Notes: a model not told the origin generated them from the sequence alone. Counted from the stretch's first letter, positions 1 through 9,050 are shown. The stretch: DNA of 64,000 bases from Streptomyces cellulosae (GCA_014655195.1 BNBH01000014.1:62001-126000); one strand, 5' to 3'. Numbers and translations are program-made.

Positions 1-2
1 CA

Positions 3-1730
3 TCAGTTCCCCCTCGACGCGTTGAACTTGTCGACGAGCTTCTGGTGCTCCTCGATGTTCCTGGCGAACTCGGTCTTGTCCATGCCGTCCGTGGCCACGA
101 AGTAGATCCAGCCGTCCGAGGTGGGGTTCAGCGCCGCCTTGATGGCGTCGTCACCGGGGTTGCCGATGGGACCGGGCGGCAGTCCCTTGTTGGTGTAGGT
201 GTTGTAGGGGTCGGTGTTGCTGTTGATCTCCGACTCGGAGATGTCGATCTTGCTCTGACCCTTGAGGTAGTTGAAGGACGAGTCGAACTGGAGCTTCTGG
301 TTCGTCTCGGTGTTGGTCGGCTTCAGCCGGTTGTAGATGACCTCCGACATCTTGCGGAAGTCGTCGTGCGTCTTGCCCTCCGCCTGCACCAGGCTGGCGA
401 CCGTCACCAGTTCCCACGGCCCTTCGAGACCGAGGCTCTTCGACTTGGTCTCGAAGCCCAGGGACTCGTACTTCTCGGTGGCACGAGCCACCATCTGCCT
501 GAGCACGTCCTCCGGCGTCTGCCCCTTCGCGACGGCGTAGCTGGAGGGGAAGAGGAAGCCTTCGAGCGGATCCTTCACGTCCGGGTGGTTCACGGCCCAG
601 TCGGGCAGTCCGAGGGTCTTCCACTTGGTCTCGGCGACCTTGGCCGTGGTGCCCTTCTTGACCTCGAGGCGCGCGTCGATCATCTCGTAGACGGCGGCGT
701 TGCGCTTGCCCTCGGCGATGATCAGGTTGTTGCGGCTCTTCGGGCTGAGCATCAGTTCGACCGCGCTCGCGGCCGACATCTCCTTCTGGAGCGTGTAGAC
801 GCCGTCCTGGATGGTCTTGCCGTCCGGGTTGGCCGCCTGGGCCGCGACGAACGCGTCGACGCTCTTGACCACGCCCATCTTCTTGAGCACCTGGCCGATG
901 GCGTAGCCGCCGGAGCCCTTGGGGATGGTGACGGTGACCTGCTCGCCGTTGCCGGAACCCGCGAAGTCCGGGGCGCTGCCGAAACGATCCTGATAGAACT
1001 GGTAGCCGAAGTAGCTCACCCCTGCCAGTCCGCCGCCGAAGACGGCGACGACCACGAGGCAGGCCACTCCGCTGCGCCGCTTCTTCTCCTTGCCGCCGCC
1101 CCTGCGGTCCCCGCCGCCCCGGCGCTCGCCGCGTCCGCGCCGGTCGTCCCTCCCGCCGTCGCGGCCGTCCTCGTCGTCGCCCGCGAAGAACGCGTGCTCG
1201 CCCTGGTCCGGCCCGGGGTCCCAGTCGGTCTGCGGCTCGGGCTCACGCTCGGGCTCGGGCCGCCGCCGGCCGGGAGGCTCGGGCGGCGGGTAGGCCTCGG
1301 GGGTGCCGTAGTAGTCGGACTGCTCGCCGCCGTAGGGCGCGGGCTGCTGCGCGTACGGGTCCTGGGGGCCGCCGGCGTACGGGTCCTGGGGATAGGACCC
1401 GGTCGGCCAGCCGTTCTGGTCGTACTGCGACTGCTGGTGCTGCTGGGGCGCCTGGTGCTGATGCGGGTGCTGCTGGTGCTGCGGCTGCTGGGGCGCGTAC
1501 TGCTGACCGTACTGGTCGTACTGCGGGTACGACTGATCGCCGTACCCGTGCTGCTCACCCGTGCCCCAGTCGCCGTACTGCTGCTGCGGCTGCTGCGGGT
1601 ACTGCTGCTGGCCGCCGTAGGACTGCTGGGCCTGCTGGGCGGCCTGCTGTCCTCCCCATCCGCCGTCCCCGTACAACGGGTCGTCCGGATGCCACGGTTC
1701 GGAGCCTTGGCCCCGGCCATACTCAGTCAT
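3..1730 (-). CDS. mltG: Endolytic peptidoglycan transglycosylase MltG
   Basis: Membrane-anchored YceG/MltG-family lytic transglycosylase of 575 residues that would cleave nascent glycan strands outside the membrane. Residues 1-220 are a cytoplasmic tail, Gln/Tyr/Pro-rich at about 27-135 and then acidic and Arg-rich. One membrane helix lies at about 221-243. The extracytoplasmic part has a LysM-like stretch and then the YceG domain with the catalytic Glu in VQAEGK and the following VIYNRL motif. The ATG at 1730 was chosen because family homology and the MTEYGRG start begin there; the frame stays open to 1832 but only with unrelated basic sequence. It lies 127 bp downstream of ruvX on the same strand. 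The long tail is the odd part; the enzyme assignment is firm. Confidence 0.93.
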   Translation of the reverse strand: MTEYGRGQGSEPWHPDDPLYGDGGWGGQQAAQQAQQSYGGQQQYPQQPQQQYGDWGTGEQHGYGDQSYPQYDQYGQQYAPQQPQHQQHPHQHQAPQQHQQSQYDQNGWPTGSYPQDPYAGGPQDPYAQQPAPYGGEQSDYYGTPEAYPPPEPPGRRRPEPEREPEPQTDWDPGPDQGEHAFFAGDDEDGRDGGRDDRRGRGERRGGGDRRGGGKEKKRRSGVACLVVVAVFGGGLAGVSYFGYQFYQDRFGSAPDFAGSGNGEQVTVTIPKGSGGYAIGQVLKKMGVVKSVDAFVAAQAANPDGKTIQDGVYTLQKEMSAASAVELMLSPKSRNNLIIAEGKRNAAVYEMIDARLEVKKGTTAKVAETKWKTLGLPDWAVNHPDVKDPLEGFLFPSSYAVAKGQTPEDVLRQMVARATEKYESLGFETKSKSLGLEGPWELVTVASLVQAEGKTHDDFRKMSEVIYNRLKPTNTETNQKLQFDSSFNYLKGQSKIDISESEINSNTDPYNTYTNKGLPPGPIGNPGDDAIKAALNPTSDGWIYFVATDGMDKTEFARNIEEHQKLVDKFNASRGN

Positions 1731-1857
1731 CGATCCCCTAGAGCCGCGAGGCGGCGGCAGCCCGGCCACCTGAAGACCGAGGCGTCCGTTCCGCCTCTCT
1801 CTGTGCGGCGGCTGTTCGAACACCGCCCGCATCGCGCGGAACGTTACCGTATCGCGA

Positions 1858-2361
1858 TCAGATGACCACTTCGACGCCCTCGCCGGGTGGTCTGCCTGAC
1901 ACCCGTTCGGATTCCAGGGCCTGCTGGAGGATGATCACAGCGGCGGCCTGGTCGATGACGGAGCGCCCCTTCTTGGATTTCACGCCCGAGGCACGCAGTC
2001 CCTGACTGGCCGTCACCGTGGTCATGCGCTCGTCCACGAGCCTGACCGGGACGGGCGCGATCACGCGCGCCATCTCCTGGGCGAAGCCGCGGACCTTGGC
2101 GGCGGCGGGGCCCTCGCCCCCCTTGAGGGAGCGGGGGAGACCGACGACGACCTCGATGGGCTCGTACTCCTCGACGAGCTGCCTCAGCCTGCGGTGCGCG
2201 GCCGGGACGTCCCGGCCTGGGACGGTCTCGACCGGGGTGGCGAGGATGCCGTCGGGGTCGCAGGAGGCGACCCCGATCCGGGCGTCCCCGACGTCGACCG
2301 CGAGGCGGCGGCCGCGGCGCATGGCCGGGCCGTCCGCCTGCTCGTGCGCGGGACCGTTCAC
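1858..2361 (-). CDS. ruvX: RuvX/YqgF-family pre-16S rRNA nuclease or Holliday junction resolvase-like protein
   Basis: RNase H-fold protein of 167 residues. In bacteria YqgF is known for 5' maturation of 16S rRNA and was earlier called a putative Holliday junction resolvase. The fold's acidic motifs are visible: DVGDARIGVA near the N-terminus, VVGLPRSLKG in the middle, VDERMTT, and IDQAAAVIILQ near the end. The GTG at 2361 overlaps the alaS stop as GTGA, so the genes are probably translationally coupled. An internal ATG at 2322 (MRRGRRLAVDVG) is a possible alternative that would remove 13 poorly conserved residues. The alaS-ruvX-mltG order is common in actinobacteria. Confidence 0.92.
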   Translation of the reverse strand: MNGPAHEQADGPAMRRGRRLAVDVGDARIGVASCDPDGILATPVETVPGRDVPAAHRRLRQLVEEYEPIEVVVGLPRSLKGGEGPAAAKVRGFAQEMARVIAPVPVRLVDERMTTVTASQGLRASGVKSKKGRSVIDQAAAVIILQQALESERVSGRPPGEGVEVVI

Positions 2362-5030
2362 TTGGCGGTGTCCGCCACGAGACGCTCCACCGCGTCGATG
2401 GCCTCGCCGACGGCGGCCGGGTTCTGACCGCCGCCCTGGGCGACGTCCGGCTTGCCGCCACCGCCGCCGCCGAGGGCCTTGGCGGCGGTGCGCACCAGCT
2501 CACCGGCCTTCAGTCCGCGCTCGCGGGCGGCCTCGTTGGTGGCGATCACGGTGAGCGGCTTGCCGTTGACCGTGCTGAACAGGGCGACGACGGCGGGCCG
2601 TCCGCCCTGGATGCGGCCGCGCACGTCGAGCACCAGCTTGCGCAGGTCGTCGGCGGTGGTGCCGTCGGGGACCTGACCGGTGACCACGGCGACGCCCCTG
2701 ATGTCCTTGGCGGACCCGGCGAGGCCGGCGGCGGCCTGGAGCACCTTCTCGGCGCGGAACTTCTCGATCTCCTTCTCGGCGTCCTTGAGCCGGCCGAGCA
2801 TGGCGGAGACCTTCTCGGGCAGTTCCTCGGCGCGGCCCTTGAGCAGCTCGGTGAGCTGGTTGACGACCGTGTGCTCGCGGGCGAGGAAGTTGTAGGCGTC
2901 CACGCCGACGAGGGCCTCGATGCGGCGCACGCCGGAGCCGATGGAGGACTCGCCGAGCAGCTTCACCAGGCCCAGCTGGGCGGTGTTGTGCACGTGGGTG
3001 CCGCCGCACAGCTCCTTGGAGAAGTCGCCGATGGTGACCACGCGCACGCGGTCGCCGTACTTCTCACCGAACTCGGCGATGGCGCCCTGCTTCTTGGCCT
3101 CGTCGATGCCCATGATGTCGGCGCGCACGTCGAGGTCGCGGGCGAGCACCTCGTTGATCTTCTGCTCGACGTCCGTCATGACCGTCTGCGGGACGGCGGA
3201 CGGGGAACCGAAGTCGAAGCGGAACCGGCCGGGCTGGTTCTCGGAACCGGCCTGGGCGGCCGTCGGGCCGAGGGCGTCGCGCAGGGCCTGGTGGGTGAGG
3301 TGGGTGGCCGAGTGGGCGCGGGCGATGGCCTTGCGCCGGCGGTCGTCGATGGCGGCGTGGGCGCGGGAGTCCACGGTGACCTCGCCGACCTGGACGACGC
3401 CCTTGTGCACGTAGACGCCGGGGACGGGCTTCTGGCAGTCGCGGACCTCGATCACGGCGCCGGACTCGGTGCGGATGCGGCCGGTGTCTCCGATCTGGCC
3501 GCCGCCCTCGGCGTAGAAGGGGGTGCGGTCCAGGACGATCTCGACCTCGTCGCCCTCGGTGGCGGCGGGCGAGGGAACGCCGTTGACAAGGATGCCGACG
3601 ACGGTGGACTCGCCCTCGGTGTCCGTGTAGCCGATGAAGTCGGTGGCGCCGGCCCGGTCGGCGATCTCACGGTAGGCGCCGAGGTCGGCGTGGCCGGTCT
3701 TCTTGGCCTGGGCGTCGGCCTTGGCGCGCTCCCGCTGCTCCTTCATCAGGCGGCGGAAGCCCTCCTCGTCCACGGAGAGGCCCTGCTCGGCGGCCATCTC
3801 CAGGGTGAGGTCGATCGGGAAGCCCCAGGTGTCGTGGAGCAGGAAGGCCTTGTCGCCGGGCAGCACGGTGGAGCCGGACGCCTTGGTCTCGGACACGGCG
3901 GTGTCGAGGATGTTGGTGCCGGCCTTCAGCGTCTTGAGGAAGGCGTTCTCCTCGGCGAGGGCGACCTTCTCGATGCGCTCGCGGTCGGTGATCAGCTCCG
4001 GGTACTGCTGGCCCATCATGCCGACGACGACGTCGATGAGGTCCTTGACGACCGGGCCGGTGGCGCCGAGGAGGCGCATGTTGCGGATGGCGCGGCGCAT
4101 GATGCGGCGCAGCACGTAGCCGCGGCCCTCGTTGCCGGGGGTGACGCCGTCGCCGATGAGCATGGTGGCGGTGCGCATGTGGTCGGTGACCACGCGCAGG
4201 GAGACGTCGGAGCTCTGGGCGTCGCCGTAGCGGACGCCGGTCAGCTCGGTGGCCTTCTCGATGACGGCCATGGAGGTGTCGATCTCGTACATGTTCCGCA
4301 CGCCCTGCAGAATCATGGCGAGCCGCTCGAGGCCGAGGCCGGTGTCGATGTTCTTGCTGGGCAGGTCGCCGAGGATCTCGAAGTCGTCCTTGCCGGTGCC
4401 CTCGCCCCGCACGTACTGCATGAAGACGAGGTTCCAGATCTCCACGTAGCGCTCGTCGTTGACGGCGGGGCCGCCCTCGGCGCCGAACTCGGGGCCGCGG
4501 TCGTAGTTGATCTCGGAGCAGGGGCCGCAGGGGCCGGGGACGCCCATGGACCAGAAGTTGTCCTTCTTGCCCAGGCGCTGGATGCGCTCCTTGGGCACGC
4601 CCACGACCTCGTGCCAGATCTGCTCGGCCTCGTCGTCGTCCTTGTAGACGGTGATCCAGAGCTTCTCCGGCTCCAGGCCGTAACCGCCCTTGTCCTGGGG
4701 CGTGGTGAGCAGCTCCCAGGCGAGCTTGATGGCGCCCTCCTTGAAGTAGTCACCGAAGGAGAAGTTGCCGCACATCTGGAAGAACGTGCCGTGGCGGGTG
4801 GTCTTGCCGACCTCTTCGATGTCGGGGGTGCGCACGCACTTCTGCACGCTGGTGGCGCGGGAGAAGGGCGGCTTGACCTCGCCGAGGAAGTAGGGCTTGA
4901 AGGGCACCATGCCGGCCGGGACGAGGAGCAGAGTCGGGTCGTCCGCGATGAGCGACGCCGACGGGACGACGGTGTGCCCGCGCTCCTCGAAGAAGCTCAG
5001 CCAGCGGCGGCGGATCTCGGCCGACTCCAT
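2358..5030 (-). CDS. alaS: Alanine-tRNA ligase
   Basis: Cytosolic class II aminoacyl-tRNA synthetase that charges tRNA-Ala. At 890 residues it has the usual AlaRS length. The N-terminal catalytic core contains RHGTFFQMCGNFSFGDYF. The editing domain has the HSATHLTHQ zinc motif and CGGTHVHNTAQLG for clearing mischarged Ser/Gly-tRNA. A glycine-rich DHHA1 tail follows, with a run of glycines before KPDVAQGGGQNP. The start ATG at 5030 overlaps the stop of the upstream small membrane protein (TGATG), and its stop overlaps ruvX. It is therefore part of a chain running from about 5858 to mltG. Nothing unusual was seen. Confidence 0.97.
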   Translation of the reverse strand: MESAEIRRRWLSFFEERGHTVVPSASLIADDPTLLLVPAGMVPFKPYFLGEVKPPFSRATSVQKCVRTPDIEEVGKTTRHGTFFQMCGNFSFGDYFKEGAIKLAWELLTTPQDKGGYGLEPEKLWITVYKDDDEAEQIWHEVVGVPKERIQRLGKKDNFWSMGVPGPCGPCSEINYDRGPEFGAEGGPAVNDERYVEIWNLVFMQYVRGEGTGKDDFEILGDLPSKNIDTGLGLERLAMILQGVRNMYEIDTSMAVIEKATELTGVRYGDAQSSDVSLRVVTDHMRTATMLIGDGVTPGNEGRGYVLRRIMRRAIRNMRLLGATGPVVKDLIDVVVGMMGQQYPELITDRERIEKVALAEENAFLKTLKAGTNILDTAVSETKASGSTVLPGDKAFLLHDTWGFPIDLTLEMAAEQGLSVDEEGFRRLMKEQRERAKADAQAKKTGHADLGAYREIADRAGATDFIGYTDTEGESTVVGILVNGVPSPAATEGDEVEIVLDRTPFYAEGGGQIGDTGRIRTESGAVIEVRDCQKPVPGVYVHKGVVQVGEVTVDSRAHAAIDDRRRKAIARAHSATHLTHQALRDALGPTAAQAGSENQPGRFRFDFGSPSAVPQTVMTDVEQKINEVLARDLDVRADIMGIDEAKKQGAIAEFGEKYGDRVRVVTIGDFSKELCGGTHVHNTAQLGLVKLLGESSIGSGVRRIEALVGVDAYNFLAREHTVVNQLTELLKGRAEELPEKVSAMLGRLKDAEKEIEKFRAEKVLQAAAGLAGSAKDIRGVAVVTGQVPDGTTADDLRKLVLDVRGRIQGGRPAVVALFSTVNGKPLTVIATNEAARERGLKAGELVRTAAKALGGGGGGKPDVAQGGGQNPAAVGEAIDAVERLVADTAK

Positions 5031-5398
5031 CAGTGGTCCTCATTCCGGTTGTACGGGTACGTCGGGTACGTCGACTTCTTCGGGCCCTCGACGTACGGGG
5101 GGCTGTTGCGGTTCTCGATCACGGCGTAGCCGCGGGGGGCGGGCAGTTCACGGTCGACGGGGGCGTTGAGCCCGAGCGCGTCGCCGAGTTCGGCCTCGCG
5201 CCGGTCCATGTGGTCGCGGACCTCGAGGGCGAAGTCCACCGCCCGGTCCTTGAGCCGACCGCCGGCCTCGATCGCCTTGTTGGCCGCGGCGACGGCGAGG
5301 TGCTCGGGGGTGAGCTGCTTGAGCTTGCGGTTGACCTTGGTGGTGGCCCACACGCCGGCGGCGACGCCGGTGGTGAACCAGAACGTACGGCGGAACAT
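5030..5398 (-). CDS. Small DUF6167-like membrane-anchored protein
   Basis: A 122-residue protein with an N-terminal hydrophobic stretch (FWFTTGVAAGVWATT, residues 6-20) followed by a basic, helical region and a proline/tyrosine-rich end. It matches what I recall of the actinobacterial DUF6167 family found beside alaS. No enzymatic motif is visible and its role is unknown. The stop is coupled to the alaS start and it begins 7 bp after the DUF948-like gene, so both are probably co-transcribed with alaS. Confidence 0.75.
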   Translation of the reverse strand: MFRRTFWFTTGVAAGVWATTKVNRKLKQLTPEHLAVAAANKAIEAGGRLKDRAVDFALEVRDHMDRREAELGDALGLNAPVDRELPAPRGYAVIENRNSPPYVEGPKKSTYPTYPYNRNEDH

Positions 5399-5405
5399 CG
5401 TCCGG

Positions 5406-5858
5406 TCAGTCCTTCTTTCCCCGGGTCCGCTTGCCGCGCCGCGCGCCCGGGACGGTGCGGCCCACGATCACGTCGCGCCGCGTCCTGGTGGCCGGCGCGT
5501 CCTCCTTGCGGCCGCCGAGGGCCCGGCGCACTCCGTAGCCGAAGGCGGCGACCTTGACCAGGGGGCCGCCGAAGGTGGAGGCCACGGTGGTGGACAGCGC
5601 GGAGGCGTTGGAGGTGACCTCCTGGACGTCGGAGGCGATCGCGTCGACCCGTTCGATCTGGGTCTGCGCGGACCGGACCGCCGTGGAGGCGTCCGCCAGC
5701 AGCGGGACGGCCTGGTCGGTCACGTCCGCCACCAGCTTGGTGGTCGCCCGGAGCGTCTGGGCCAGCCTCGCCAGTGCCACGGCGAGGAAGGAGACCAGGA
5801 TCGCCCAGAAGACGGCCACCAGGATTCCGGCCACCTCGCCACCGGACACTGTGTGCAC
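5406..5858 (-). CDS. DUF948-family membrane protein
   Basis: Single-pass membrane protein of 150 residues. An N-terminal helix (AGILVAVFWAILVSFLAVALA) is followed by a long predicted amphipathic/coiled-coil region of Thr, Val and Asp/Ala heptads (VADVTDQAVPLLADASTAV), typical of DUF948. A basic tail ends GKRTRGKKD. The function of the family is not established. The GTG at 5858 is preceded by AAGGGAG. An upstream ATG at 5885 adds nine residues and has no ribosome binding site; another GTG lies at 5849. First gene of the alaS-ruvX-mltG chain. Confidence 0.75.
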   Translation of the reverse strand: MHTVSGGEVAGILVAVFWAILVSFLAVALARLAQTLRATTKLVADVTDQAVPLLADASTAVRSAQTQIERVDAIASDVQEVTSNASALSTTVASTFGGPLVKVAAFGYGVRRALGGRKEDAPATRTRRDVIVGRTVPGARRGKRTRGKKD

Positions 5859-5999
5859 CCGCTCCCTTGAAACGCGCCTGAACATCGAGAAAGTCGTGTG
5901 ACCGAGCCTATCGCGCCGGTGACGGGTCTCCGTACCGGATTACCGTCCGCCACGGCGCGGGTCCCGGCGGACGGCGGCGGAAGGGTCCCGGGCGAGGAC

Positions 6000-6046
6000 G
6001 AGCCCGCCGCCTCCCCGCCCCGGAGGGCGGAGGGACGACGGGCTCG
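6000..6046 (-). terminator. Candidate terminator after rpsD
   Basis: GAGCCCG at 6001-6007 pairs with CGGGCTC at 6040-6046, with a further GC-rich inner stem (CCGCCTCC against GGAGGGCGG). It sits 20 bp beyond the rpsD stop. No U-run follows, which is usual in Streptomyces. Confidence 0.5.
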
Positions 6047-6067
6047 GGATACCGCGTGCCTGCCGGA

Positions 6068-6682
6068 TCAGCGGGCGTAGTACTCGACGACGAGCTGCTC
6101 GTCGCAGATCACCGGGATCTCCTTGCGGTTCGGCTCGCGGTCCAGGCGGAACGCCAGGGCCTTGAGGTTCACCTGCAGGTAGCGCGGGATCTCACCGTCG
6201 GGGGCGAAGCCACCCTCACGAGCGATCGTGAAGAGGGTCTTCTCCTTGCTGCGCTCGCGGACCTCCACGACGTCGTCCGGGCGGACACGGAAGGAGGGCT
6301 TGTCGACCTTCTTGCCGTTCACCTGGATGTGGCCGTGGGTGACCATCTGGCGGGCCTGGTAGATCGTGCGGGCGATGCCCGAACGCAGGACCAGCGCGTC
6401 GAGACGGCGCTCGAGCTCGATGACCAGGGCCTCGCCGGTCTTCATCGAGGTCTTGGAGGCGCGCTCGTAGGCACGGACGAGCTGGCGCTCGGAGAGGTCG
6501 TACTGCGCGCGCAGACGCTGCTTCTCCAGCAGACGGACCTTGTAGTCCGAGTTCTGCTTGCGGCCACGGCCGTGCTCACCCGGGGGGTACGGGCGGGCCT
6601 CGAAGTACTTGACGGCCTTCGGGGTCAGCGCGATACCGAGGGCACGCGACTTCTTGACCTTGGGGCGGGACTGGTTCGCCAC
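6068..6682 (-). CDS. rpsD: 30S ribosomal protein S4
   Basis: Primary 16S rRNA-binding protein of the 30S subunit, 204 residues, normal length. The S4 RNA-binding domain is clear (RLDALVLRSGIARTIYQARQ, then GHIQVNGKKVDKPS). The N-terminal part lacks the four-cysteine zinc site of the C+ S4 type, so this is the zinc-free form. It starts with GTG after an A-rich purine tract (AAGGAAAAGGAAAAGAA) that serves as ribosome binding site. It stands alone, outside the alpha operon, as usual in Streptomyces. The 5' leader is about 290 nt, which leaves room for leader regulation, but no element could be recognised. Confidence 0.98.
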   Translation of the reverse strand: MANQSRPKVKKSRALGIALTPKAVKYFEARPYPPGEHGRGRKQNSDYKVRLLEKQRLRAQYDLSERQLVRAYERASKTSMKTGEALVIELERRLDALVLRSGIARTIYQARQMVTHGHIQVNGKKVDKPSFRVRPDDVVEVRERSKEKTLFTIAREGGFAPDGEIPRYLQVNLKALAFRLDREPNRKEIPVICDEQLVVEYYAR

Positions 6683-6983
6683 TTCTTTTCCTTTTCCTTT
6701 TCGGCTGCCTCAGGGTTACGGGAGGTCGCATCCGCAGCCCGGGAATCCCGGCAGGTCCGCGAAGGACGAGCCAGGCAGCCGCTCCCTGGTCTGGGCACAT
6801 ACGTGCAGCACACGAACGGCCCACCGACCGGTCCCCTGGACTTACGGGGTGGTGGTGGGCTGCCCGCGACACCTACAACGGTGCGCGACGCTCCTGGATC
6901 GAAGATCCGGCTGGTCGTCCCGCCTGAGGCGCCGACCGGAGCCGGACACGGGACACAGCACTTCGCGTGATTCTACAGGGTGC
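6683..6983. other. Intergenic leader region upstream of rpsD
   Basis: About 300 bp between rarA and rpsD with no credible gene. It contains the rpsD ribosome-binding tract and a candidate -10 box at its rarA end. Otherwise no recognisable element was seen; a structured S4 leader is possible but not shown. Confidence 0.5.
6970..6975 (-). promoter_or_regulatory. Candidate -10 box for rpsD
   Basis: On the minus strand TAGAAT, a good match to the HrdB-type -10 consensus, lies just beyond the rarA stop and about 290 nt before rpsD. No convincing -35 hexamer is seen 16-18 nt upstream (TCGCAG at best), so this is only a candidate. Confidence 0.3.
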
Positions 6984-8339
6984 TCAGGACCGCCTGCGAC
7001 CGAGGTGCTTCCTCGTCCACTCCACCGCGTCCGCGTACCGCGCCTCGGCGCCGTGCCGCGTCGGCTCGTAGTACTCGCGGTCCTTCAGGGCGTCCGGGGC
7101 GTACTGCTGCTCGGCGATGCCCTCGGGCAGGTCGTGCGGGTAGGTGTAGCCCTTGCCGTGGCCGAGCTTGCCGGCGCCCTTGTAGTGGCTGTCGCGCAGA
7201 TGGGAGGGCACCGGTCCCGCCAGTCCCTTGCGGACGTCCTCCAGGGCGGCGCCGATCGCGGTGGTGGCCGCGTTGGACTTGGGGGCGAGCGCCAGGGCGA
7301 TGGTCGCGTGGCTGAGGGTGAGGGCGGCCTCGGGGAAGCCGATCATGGCGACGGCCTGGGCGGCGGCGACCGCGATCTGCAGGGCGTTCGGGTCGGCGAG
7401 GCCGATGTCCTCGCTGGCGGAGATCATCAGCCGGCGGGCGATGAAGCGGGGGTCCTCGCCGGCCTCGATCATGCGGGCCAGGTAGTGCAGGGCGGCGTCC
7501 ACGTCGGAGCCGCGGATGGACTTGATCAGGGCGCTGGCGACGTCGTAGTGCTGGTCCCCGTCGCGGTCGTACTTCACGGCGGCCCGGTCGACCGTCTCCT
7601 CCAGGGTCGCCAGGCTCACCTCGGACTCGCCCTTGTCGAGCGCGGCGCCGGCGGCGGCCTCCAGCGCGGTGAGGGCGCGGCGGGCGTCCCCGCCGGCGAT
7701 GCGCAGCAGGTGCTCGGCGGTGTCGTCGGGGAGGGTGACGGCTCCCTTGAGACCCCGCTCGTCGGTGAGGGCGCGCTTCAGCAGGCCCCGGACGTCGTCG
7801 TCGGTGAGCGGCTCGAGGGTGAGCAGCAGGGAGCGGGAGAGCAGCGGGGAGATGACCGAGAAGTACGGGTTCTCGGTGGTCGCCGCGATGAGCGTGACCC
7901 AGCGGTTCTCCACGGCGGGGAGCAGGGAGTCCTGCTGCGCCTTGCTGAAGCGGTGGATCTCGTCGAGGAAGAGGACGGTCTCCTGGCCGTACCCCCCGGA
8001 GGCACGGCGGGCGCCGTCGATGACCGCGCGGACCTCCTTGACGCCCGCGGTGATCGCGGACAGCTCCACGAAGCGCTTGTTGGTGGCCTTGGAGACCACG
8101 TAGGCGAGGGTCGTCTTGCCCGTGCCGGGCGGGCCCCAGAGGATCACCGAGGAGGGTCCCGCGGGGCCCGAGGAGCCTTCGCCGACCAGTCTGCGCAGGG
8201 GGGAGCCCGGCTTCAGCAGGTGCTGCTGGCCCACCACCTCGTCGAGGGTGCGCGGGCGCATCCGGACCGCCAGGGGGCTCCCGGCGGGGTCCTTCTCCTG
8301 GCGTTCTTCTGCTGCGGCGGTGAACAGGTCGGGCTCCAC
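6984..8339 (-). CDS. rarA: Replication-associated recombination protein A (RarA/MgsA AAA+ ATPase)
   Basis: AAA+ ATPase related to clamp loaders and RuvB, acting at stalled replication forks. 451 residues, normal for the family. Walker A is GPPGTGKTT at about 69-77, Walker B is LFLDEIHRF near 125, and sensor 1 falls in the ATTENPYFSV stretch. The C-terminal MgsA tetramerisation region includes IRGSDVDAALHYLARMIEAGEDPRFIARRL. It starts with GTG after AGGGTTTCAGC. It is transcribed toward rpsD but separated by a 300-bp gap. Confidence 0.95.
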   Translation of the reverse strand: MEPDLFTAAAEERQEKDPAGSPLAVRMRPRTLDEVVGQQHLLKPGSPLRRLVGEGSSGPAGPSSVILWGPPGTGKTTLAYVVSKATNKRFVELSAITAGVKEVRAVIDGARRASGGYGQETVLFLDEIHRFSKAQQDSLLPAVENRWVTLIAATTENPYFSVISPLLSRSLLLTLEPLTDDDVRGLLKRALTDERGLKGAVTLPDDTAEHLLRIAGGDARRALTALEAAAGAALDKGESEVSLATLEETVDRAAVKYDRDGDQHYDVASALIKSIRGSDVDAALHYLARMIEAGEDPRFIARRLMISASEDIGLADPNALQIAVAAAQAVAMIGFPEAALTLSHATIALALAPKSNAATTAIGAALEDVRKGLAGPVPSHLRDSHYKGAGKLGHGKGYTYPHDLPEGIAEQQYAPDALKDREYYEPTRHGAEARYADAVEWTRKHLGRRRS

Positions 8340-8381
8340 GCTGAAACCCTAAGGCACCGCGCCGACAGCCCGGGCGGGCGG

Positions 8382-9050
8382 TCAGCTGGTCCAGAAGTCC
8401 CACCAGCGGGTCAGGATCAGCATGCCGATGATCCCGATGTGCAGCACGGGCAGGACCCAGGTGAACTCGCCGAAGAAGCCCCTGAGCCAGGAGGGCGCGG
8501 GCAGGAAGCCCTTGCGGACGTTGAAGGACGTCACGTACCAGAACATGACGATCGTGGCGACCCAGGCGAGGCAGCACCACAGGCACAGGGCGTTGATCCG
8601 GTACAGGGACTGGACCATCAGCCAGGCGCAGAAGGCGACGCCGAAGAGGGTGCCCGCGTTGAAGGTGAGCCAGTACCAGCGGGGGAAGCGGGCCCGGGCG
8701 AGCAGGCTCATGCCGACGCAGACCACGATGCCGTAGGTCACCAGGCCGAGCATCGGGTTGGGGAAGCCGAAGACCGAGGCCTGGTCGCTCTCCATGACGC
8801 TGCCGCAGGAGACCACGGGGTTGAGGCTGCAGCCGGGGACGAACGTCTCGCCCTTGACCTTGGCCTCGAGCAGCTTGAACTTGTCGAGCGTGATCACCCA
8901 GGCGGCGAGCACGCCGGCCGCGCCGGTGATCACCAGGAGCAGCGCGAGGGCGCGGCCGGCGCCCTCGGTGCGCGGTGCGTCCGCGGCCCGCTGCTGCGAG
9001 GCGGAGGGTTCTGGCTCCATGTCGACGTCCCTGACTGTCGTCCTGCTCAT
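8382..9050 (-). CDS. Vitamin K epoxide reductase (VKOR) family membrane oxidoreductase
   Basis: Integral membrane thiol oxidase of the VKOR family, which in actinobacteria re-oxidises a DsbA-like partner using quinone. 222 residues with four to five helices. The redox cysteines are visible: the loop pair C74 and C82 (GCSLNPVVSCGS) and the quinone-side CXXC C156-C159 (CLWC, followed by a third Cys). No thioredoxin domain is fused, so a separate partner is needed. The ATG at 9050 is used; Met11 at 9020 is an alternative. It starts about 265 bp from the hisS terminator and is probably a single-gene unit. Confidence 0.9.
   Translation of the reverse strand: MSRTTVRDVDMEPEPSASQQRAADAPRTEGAGRALALLLVITGAAGVLAAWVITLDKFKLLEAKVKGETFVPGCSLNPVVSCGSVMESDQASVFGFPNPMLGLVTYGIVVCVGMSLLARARFPRWYWLTFNAGTLFGVAFCAWLMVQSLYRINALCLWCCLAWVATIVMFWYVTSFNVRKGFLPAPSWLRGFFGEFTWVLPVLHIGIIGMLILTRWWDFWTS

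Noticed and set aside
45..1865. Long plus-strand open frame opposite mltG, and similar frames opposite alaS, relA, secD, thrS and the exolyase gene
   Set aside because: These are antisense shadows caused by GC-rich codon bias; they are Val/Gly/Leu- or Arg/Pro-rich with no domain, and the opposite strand carries clear families.
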